The notes beneath the pieces are model-generated. The model was not told the DNA's origin. It saw only the letters and a program-made list of their open reading frames with translations, and did not search any database. Shown here one piece after another: positions 59,536 through 64,000 of a stretch of DNA of 64,000 nt. Source of the DNA: Caproiciproducens galactitolivorans (lineage in GTDB: Bacteria; Bacillota; Clostridia; Oscillospirales; Acutalibacteraceae); NCBI RefSeq assembly GCF_026672255.1, contig NZ_JAPOHA010000003.1, positions 62,001-126,000 on the forward strand, read 5' to 3'. A program made the translations under genes and the position numbers. The first letter of the stretch is position 1; each line of letters begins with the position of its first letter.

Positions 59536-61260
59536 TCAGGAAAGAATCTCCTTCAAAGCGCTGTTCAGGTATTGCTCCGCTTCTTTTGCAGAGGAAAGAG
59601 CGAGCACGTTTGCCGCGATTTGTTCCGCTTTTTTCATCGGCAGCTCATTCACCAGCTTCCGGATTTGCGCGACGGAAGAAATGTTCATGCTCAGCTTGCG
59701 AACGCCCAGCCCCATCAGAACCGCGGCGCCGAGGCGGTCGCCTCCCAGCTCGCCGCAGACGCAGACGGGCTTGCCGTTTTCAAGAAAGCTTTTCGCCGCA
59801 AGATGAATCAGGCGGAAAAGCGCGGGGTTATAGCTCTGATAATATTCATTGACGGCGGGGTTCAGGCGGTCGACGGCCATGGTATACTGACACAGGTCGT
59901 TGGTTCCGATGCTGGCAAAGTCGACTTCCTTTGCGGCAAAATCCGCCAAAAGCGCAATGGAGGGAATTTCAATCATAATCCCCAGCTTTACGTCGGGTGA
60001 AAACGCGATATTTTCGTCGGTCAGTTCCTTTTTTACTTCAAAAACAGCCTGCTTGGCGCGGAAAATATCGTCTATGCTGGCGACCATGGGGAACATGAGC
60101 CACAGGTTGCCGTAAACGGAAGCGCGGAAGGCGGCGCGGAGCTGCGTGCGGAAAATGTCCGGCCTGTCAAAACAGAGCCGCAGGGCCCGGTTGCCCAAAA
60201 ACGGGTTTTCCTCATGCGGAAGGTTCAGGCAGCCGAGCTTTTTGTCACCGCCGATATCCAAGGTGCGCAGCGTTACGGGGCGGCCGCCGAATTTGGTGAG
60301 AACCGCGCGGTAAATTTCAAACTGCTCTTCTTCGGTGGGCAGGCTGTCCCTGCCAAGATACAGGAATTCCGTGCGGAACAGGCCGACGCCGTCGGTGTAT
60401 TTTTCGCCTTCCAGCGCCTGCTCGCTGACGGAGGCCAGATTCAGTTCAATATCCACCCGCACTCCGTCGGGAGAAACGGCTTCCTTATTTATAAAAGTGT
60501 TGATCTGGTCCTGCTGTGCGAAAAACCGGCGGCGCTTTTCGGCGCAGCCGCGAAGCTGCTCTTTTGTGGGTTCGCTGATTACCTGACCGGTGAGCGCGTC
60601 GGCAATTACGGTTTCTCCCTGCGAAAAGTGTTCCGTCGCTTTGTCCACGCCCAGAATGGCGGGGATTCCGTAGCTTCTGGCGATAATCGCCGAATGCGAG
60701 GTGCTTCCGCCGATTTCCGTGACAATCGCCAGCACGTTTTTCCGGTCCAGGGTGGCCGTGTCGGACGGGAGCAGGTCGTGAACGACGATAACCGCGGGCG
60801 CGGGCAGGGAAGAGAGATTCTTTTCCGGTACGCCGTTCCAGATGCGGATCAGGCGCGTTTTTACGTCCCGAATGTCTGATGCGCGCTCCTTAATGAGCGG
60901 ATCGGGGGCTTTCCTGAGAATCCGGGCGTATTTTTCAAAGACTTCGGCAATGGCCCTGTCCGGCGGGTAACGGTTGTTTTCAATCTGTTCGCGGATATCG
61001 CCGTCCATTGCCTCGTCAAATAAAATATCAATATGTGCGGTGAATATTTTCGCCTTTTCGGGGTCGGCGGATTGCAGGCGGGCATGGAGGGCTTTCAGCT
61101 CCGCCTCCGCGTTTTTCCGCGCGGCTTCGTATTTATTTAAAGCCTCCGGAACCGCGCTTTCTTCGAGTAAATCCCCGCTGACGGCGGCGGTAAAGGGCTG
61201 GTAAAGAAAAACGGGACCGGCTGCAATTCCTTTTGAAACGGGGTTGCCGTGATAAATCAT
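59536..61260 (-). CDS. ptsI: PTS enzyme I (PEP-protein phosphotransferase)
   Basis: Autophosphorylates from PEP and passes the phosphate to HPr. The 574-residue length matches E. coli EI. The active-site histidine is in GGSTSHSAIIAR near residue 187, LRTLDIGGDKKLG near 333, the PEP site includes FASIGTNDLCQYT near 447, and the redox cysteine region VCVCGELGGD near 500. No second EI is in the window, so it could be the general enzyme or a dedicated one; its place inside the sugar operon favours the latter. The start follows AAGGAGGATG. Confidence 0.95.
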   Translation of the reverse strand: MIYHGNPVSKGIAAGPVFLYQPFTAAVSGDLLEESAVPEALNKYEAARKNAEAELKALHARLQSADPEKAKIFTAHIDILFDEAMDGDIREQIENNRYPPDRAIAEVFEKYARILRKAPDPLIKERASDIRDVKTRLIRIWNGVPEKNLSSLPAPAVIVVHDLLPSDTATLDRKNVLAIVTEIGGSTSHSAIIARSYGIPAILGVDKATEHFSQGETVIADALTGQVISEPTKEQLRGCAEKRRRFFAQQDQINTFINKEAVSPDGVRVDIELNLASVSEQALEGEKYTDGVGLFRTEFLYLGRDSLPTEEEQFEIYRAVLTKFGGRPVTLRTLDIGGDKKLGCLNLPHEENPFLGNRALRLCFDRPDIFRTQLRAAFRASVYGNLWLMFPMVASIDDIFRAKQAVFEVKKELTDENIAFSPDVKLGIMIEIPSIALLADFAAKEVDFASIGTNDLCQYTMAVDRLNPAVNEYYQSYNPALFRLIHLAAKSFLENGKPVCVCGELGGDRLGAAVLMGLGVRKLSMNISSVAQIRKLVNELPMKKAEQIAANVLALSSAKEAEQYLNSALKEILS

Positions 61261-61301
61261 ATGGTTTTCATCCTCCTTAAAAGCATGCCGGGAGGGTTCG
61301 G

Positions 61302-61727
61302 CTAGATTCCGTCTCCCGCAGGTTCGTTTTGCAGCATGGGTTTCTTTTTGAACTGCCGAATGCCGATGGTACCCATTTCCATTGCGCCCTGAATGTATTC
61401 CTCCATGCTTTCTTTCTCATCCAGCAGAACGGAAGTAAGCATGGGCATATTTAAACCGGAAACAACTTCAATTTCTTTGTCCGGGAATTCGCTTTTGAGG
61501 ATAACGGCGGTTTTGAAAGGCGATCCGCCGGCCAGATCGACAAGAACCAGAATCTGATTGCCAAGCGTTTTGATCGCCTGCCTGAGCTTGTCGGAGAGAG
61601 TCTCGACGCTGTCCGATTCTGCAAAATCCACGCCCAGATAATTTTCCCTTGGCCCAACAATCAGCTTGGACGCGCTCATCATTCCGGTGGCAAAGCTGCC
61701 GTGTCCCGTTATCAATACTCCGATCAT
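61302..61727 (-). CDS. PTS mannose/fructose/sorbose-family EIIA component
   Basis: A 141-residue cytosolic phosphocarrier. The active-site histidine is in ITGHGSFATGM near residue 9. The segment VDLAGGSPF near 64 is typical of the mannose family. It takes phosphate from HPr and gives it to EIIB. It comes after a 159-base gap that contains a terminator-like hairpin and a possible catabolite-response site, so its expression may be tuned apart from EIIC and EIID. The start follows AAAGGAG. Confidence 0.92.
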   Translation of the reverse strand: MIGVLITGHGSFATGMMSASKLIVGPRENYLGVDFAESDSVETLSDKLRQAIKTLGNQILVLVDLAGGSPFKTAVILKSEFPDKEIEVVSGLNMPMLTSVLLDEKESMEEYIQGAMEMGTIGIRQFKKKPMLQNEPAGDGI

Positions 61728-61762
61728 CGTTCTCTATTACTCCTTTTATAAGCAAATCTATA

Positions 61763-61778
61763 TTGCAGGCGATTTCAT
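61763..61778 (-). promoter_or_regulatory. Possible catabolite-response element (cre) upstream of EIIA
   Basis: On the minus strand ATGAAATCGCCTGCAA fits the cre pattern WTGNAANCGNWNNCAW with one mismatch, 36 bp before the EIIA start. CcpA would bind it when preferred sugars are present. Confidence 0.38.
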
Positions 61779-61850
61779 ACAGCGGTAGCATTGGAGCCGC
61801 TGTAAAATTCCCATGAGAACTGCCTGCTTTGGCAAATCATGATAGAAAAG

Positions 61851-61875
61851 GGGGTACAGAAAACTGTACCCCAAC
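61851..61875 (-). terminator. Terminator-like hairpin between EIID and EIIA
   Basis: On the minus strand GGGGTACAG pairs with CTGTACCCC around a four-base loop and is followed by CTTTTCT. A weak intra-operon terminator would lower expression of the downstream genes. A second small hairpin (CAGCGG/CCGCTG, 61780-61802) lies downstream. Confidence 0.6.
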
Positions 61876-61886
61876 ATTCTTACAAA

Positions 61887-62714
61887 TTAAAGGATACCCA
61901 GGAAGGAAAGAAGAATCGCAAGGCCGAAAGTAGCCGCAATCAGCACAACCGGGCTCATTTTCTTCTTCTTCAGGAAGAAATACATCAGCAGGGTATAAGT
62001 AAAGGGCAGTATGTTCGGGAAAATCTTGTCCAGAAAATCCTTTTGAATCGATACCGTCTTTGAGGCGTTAATCACAATTTCCGGCAGGAGAGAAATATGT
62101 ACATAGGATGCAATCAGTCCGCCGATCACGGTTACGCCCAGAATGGTAGCAACTTTCGAGATAATGCCGGAATATTCCCGCAGGGTGTCAACCGCTTTCA
62201 GGCCCAGATTGTAGCCGGCGTGCGTCCACGCTACACGGAGAATAAAGATGCTCAGGTAAACTGCGAAAAACAGCAGCGGGCCGACGATGCTGCCGCTCAT
62301 GGCCATGGAAGCGGAAATACCGGCGACAATCGGCAGGATGGTGAACCAGAAGATTGCGTCGCCGATACCGGCAAGCGGCGCGAACAGGGCAACCTTCAGA
62401 CCCTTGATGGTGCTTCGGTTCTCTTTCGCTTCCTCCAGAGAAACCAGCAGGCCCATCAGGAAGCCGACAAGGTTCGGGTGCGTATTGATGAACTCAAGGT
62501 TGTCCGTCATTGCTTCGGACAGGCCTTCCTTGTCGTCTTTGTAGATTTTCTTCAGACAATCCATCTGCGCGAGCAAAAATCCGCCGCTCTGCATTCTTTC
62601 ATAGTTGAAGCTGGCCTGCAAAAGGGAAGAGCGCCAGCCAAGTTTGGTAATATCTTTTCTGGTCAGTACTTTTTCAGGAGCCGTATTCTTCTCAGATTCC
62701 TTCATTTTCGTCAT
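61887..62714 (-). CDS. PTS mannose/fructose/sorbose-family EIID component
   Basis: A 275-residue membrane subunit unique to the mannose family. It shows WRSSLLQASFNYERMQSGGF near residue 27, the central FLMGLLVSLEEAKENRS near 84, GDAIFWFTILPIVAG near 114 and several helices. It works with EIIC to move the sugar. Two starts are possible: ATG 62714 (AAGGAG six bases before) or ATG 62705 (GGAG nine bases before); both overlap the end of EIIC. Confidence 0.93.
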   Translation of the reverse strand: MTKMKESEKNTAPEKVLTRKDITKLGWRSSLLQASFNYERMQSGGFLLAQMDCLKKIYKDDKEGLSEAMTDNLEFINTHPNLVGFLMGLLVSLEEAKENRSTIKGLKVALFAPLAGIGDAIFWFTILPIVAGISASMAMSGSIVGPLLFFAVYLSIFILRVAWTHAGYNLGLKAVDTLREYSGIISKVATILGVTVIGGLIASYVHISLLPEIVINASKTVSIQKDFLDKIFPNILPFTYTLLMYFFLKKKKMSPVVLIAATFGLAILLSFLGIL

Positions 62715-63495
62715 CTCCCTCTCCTTCAAATGCAGCGCTGGATGCAACTGCCATTTTTTTGTTGTTCCTTTCATTATTAAATACAATCAGCGCCAAGGCC
62801 ATACCGACAACGGCGACCGGCAGCAGATTGGAAAAAGGAACAAAGCTTGCGATCACAAAGCCCAAAATAAGGTATGGAACGAATTCGCCCTTCAGCATTA
62901 CTTTCAGCAGCATACCGAAGCCGACTGCCGGAAGGATGCCGCCCGCAATTTCAAAGCCATGGGTCAGCCATTCGGGCATTGCCTTTACCAAAGACTGCAT
63001 CGCGTCCTGTGCAACATAGGCGCAGAGGAAAACGACGACACCATAGGTAATGGCCACGATTCCCGTTGTGAGCATGTTTAAGCGGGCAAGACTTTTGCCG
63101 TCCGCTTCTTCCGCGTATTTGTCCGCCTTCTTCATGAACAGAGAGAAGCTGGAATAGTAGAACAAAATGATATACTGCATCAGGAAGCTGAACGGAAGGG
63201 CAAGGCCGATTGCCGTTGCAGGATCCTTTCCTGTGGTGTAAGCGATTACGGTGGTCATAACGCCGGCAAGAACGGGGTTCGGCGGCTGCGTGCCGCCGGC
63301 AGGCGTAAGGCCCGCGAAGGCCAGCTCCGTCAGTCCGCCCGCCATAAGGCCCAGCGGAACATTGCCTAAAATAATACCGGTTAACGTGCAAACGATGATT
63401 GGCCGGAAAATAAACAAGGCTTCAAGCCAGAAGTCAACGCCGACTATGATTGCCATAACGGCGAGTGCAATCCCTTGCGCTAAAGTAATTGCCAT
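62692..63495 (-). CDS. PTS mannose/fructose/sorbose-family EIIC component
   Basis: A 267-residue membrane channel subunit with about seven helices. LTLGNVPLGLMAGGLTELAF-type start (near residue 40), GGTQPPNPVLAGVMTTV near 67 and MPEWLTHGFEIAGGILPAVGFGML near 176 are typical. The hydrophilic tail ends in the acidic run EGEGDDENEGI. It overlaps EIID by 14-23 bp, showing tight coupling. The start follows AAAGGAGGAAAA. Confidence 0.93.
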   Translation of the reverse strand: MAITLAQGIALAVMAIIVGVDFWLEALFIFRPIIVCTLTGIILGNVPLGLMAGGLTELAFAGLTPAGGTQPPNPVLAGVMTTVIAYTTGKDPATAIGLALPFSFLMQYIILFYYSSFSLFMKKADKYAEEADGKSLARLNMLTTGIVAITYGVVVFLCAYVAQDAMQSLVKAMPEWLTHGFEIAGGILPAVGFGMLLKVMLKGEFVPYLILGFVIASFVPFSNLLPVAVVGMALALIVFNNERNNKKMAVASSAAFEGEGDDENEGI

Positions 63496-63590
63496 TCATT
63501 TTTCCTCCTTTATTTTTGTGCCCAAAGTTTCGCTATGCGGTAAAAATTACGGATGATGCCGTTGATGTTCCCCTTTCTCCTCCCATGGAT

Positions 63591-64000
63591 TTATTTCTTG
63601 GGTATATGCTCTTTGATGTCGCCCGGGACATCCTGAATATAGAGATCGACGTTCCTTGCCTGAATCGCCTGCAAATCCTCCATGTCCTTGTCGTTGACAT
63701 AGACTTTTTTGCTTAGCTGACGCTTGCCGCTGGTAAAGTGCATGTTTCCCACGTTGACTTCCTTGATGGGCACACCGCCTTCCAGCAGGGTGCGCACAGC
63801 CGCCGGCGTTCTGCAAATAAGAAAGATTTTTTGGCTGGGAGCCGCTTTGCCGATGATGTCGATGGTCTTTTGCAAGGTAAAGAAACGGATGCCCGCATTG
63901 GAAGATTCGGCAGTCATTGCCATAAGCTGCTGCTGTATTTTATCGTGAGCCACGTCGTCATCTGCGACTAAAAGCAGATTTGCACCCAGAGTCGATGTCC
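63591..64000 (-). CDS. PTS mannose/fructose/sorbose-family EIIB component, truncated at the window edge
   Basis: The 3' part of EIIB, which takes phosphate from EIIA on a histidine and gives it to the incoming sugar. The frame remains open to base 64000 (last visible residues STLGANLLLVADDDVAHDKI, typical of the family), so the N-terminus and the active-site histidine (usually in an RIDxRLIHGQ motif) lie outside the window. A GTG at 63953 is internal. The visible 136 residues include KEVNVGNMHF near the middle and end in IKEHIPKK. Confidence 0.9.
   Translation of the reverse strand, partial: TSTLGANLLLVADDDVAHDKIQQQLMAMTAESSNAGIRFFTLQKTIDIIGKAAPSQKIFLICRTPAAVRTLLEGGVPIKEVNVGNMHFTSGKRQLSKKVYVNDKDMEDLQAIQARNVDLYIQDVPGDIKEHIPKK

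Overview
The window looks like chromosomal DNA of a spore-forming, anaerobic member of the Clostridia, most plausibly an Oscillospiraceae/Ruminococcaceae-type bacterium. This is an inference from gene content; no rRNA or other taxonomic marker is present. Supporting genes are pyruvate:ferredoxin oxidoreductase, a B12-dependent class II ribonucleotide reductase, GTP-type PEP carboxykinase, the spore proteins SpoVAC and SpoVAD, a class B sortase, a UgtP-type glycolipid glucosyltransferase and a dimeric-type glycyl-tRNA synthetase. Most genes are moderately GC-rich with strong AGGAGG-type ribosome binding sites. I saw no rRNA, tRNA, CRISPR array, prophage or transposase gene.

Layout. 1-7.3 kb: the 3' half of nifJ, a membrane-anchored protein of unknown function, nrdJ behind a promoter covered by two NrdR-box-like operators, cobO (which makes the NrdJ cofactor) in convergent orientation, and an HtrA protease. 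7.3-14.3 kb: a six-gene leftward operon, iscS-thiI-cinA-srtB-(CinA-like small protein)-serine hydrolase, combining tRNA thiolation with envelope functions; a Fur-family regulator diverges from it. 14.9-18.4 kb: an AT-rich accessory island of secreted, lipoprotein and membrane genes of unknown function, in which three genes share a near-identical upstream motif. 18.5-25.8 kb: envelope and lipid genes (ugtP, VanW/G5 protein, glycosyltransferase, flippase-like protein) and nadE. 25.9-31.4 kb: two diverged tandem paralogues, a lytic transglycosylase, spoVAC-spoVAD, a 157-bp near-perfect palindrome touching the spoVAD stop, and a phosphohexomutase.

31.5-38.6 kb: an ABC ATPase without a permease, a GNAT protein, small proteins including a heptad-repeat coiled coil, a secreted metallo-beta-lactamase-fold lipoprotein, a mucin-like membrane protein, DegV and DusB. 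38.7-44.8 kb: polA-rlmA-(GT-C membrane protein)-rimI-tsaD. 44.9-53.4 kb: pckG, a purine permease, rsmE-yjbR-fabG, and two lipoproteins (DUF3298-like and DUF4349). 53.4-57.2 kb: glyQS and gtrA (leftward) and a secreted repeat protein (rightward), with overlapping face-to-face promoters between them. 57.2-64 kb: a leftward sugar operon with a mannose-family PTS (EIIB-C-D-A), its own EI and HPr, a SIS-domain sugar-phosphate enzyme and a tagatose/fructose-bisphosphate aldolase. It would import and phosphorylate a hexosamine or related sugar, isomerise or deaminate it, and cleave the bisphosphate to trioses. The EIIB gene runs off the right edge.

The strongest candidates for something undescribed are the shared-motif island at 14.9-17.6 kb, the palindromic element at 29.73-29.88 kb, and the CinA-like small protein in the sortase operon. 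The tandem NrdR operator at nrdJ is the clearest regulatory prediction.
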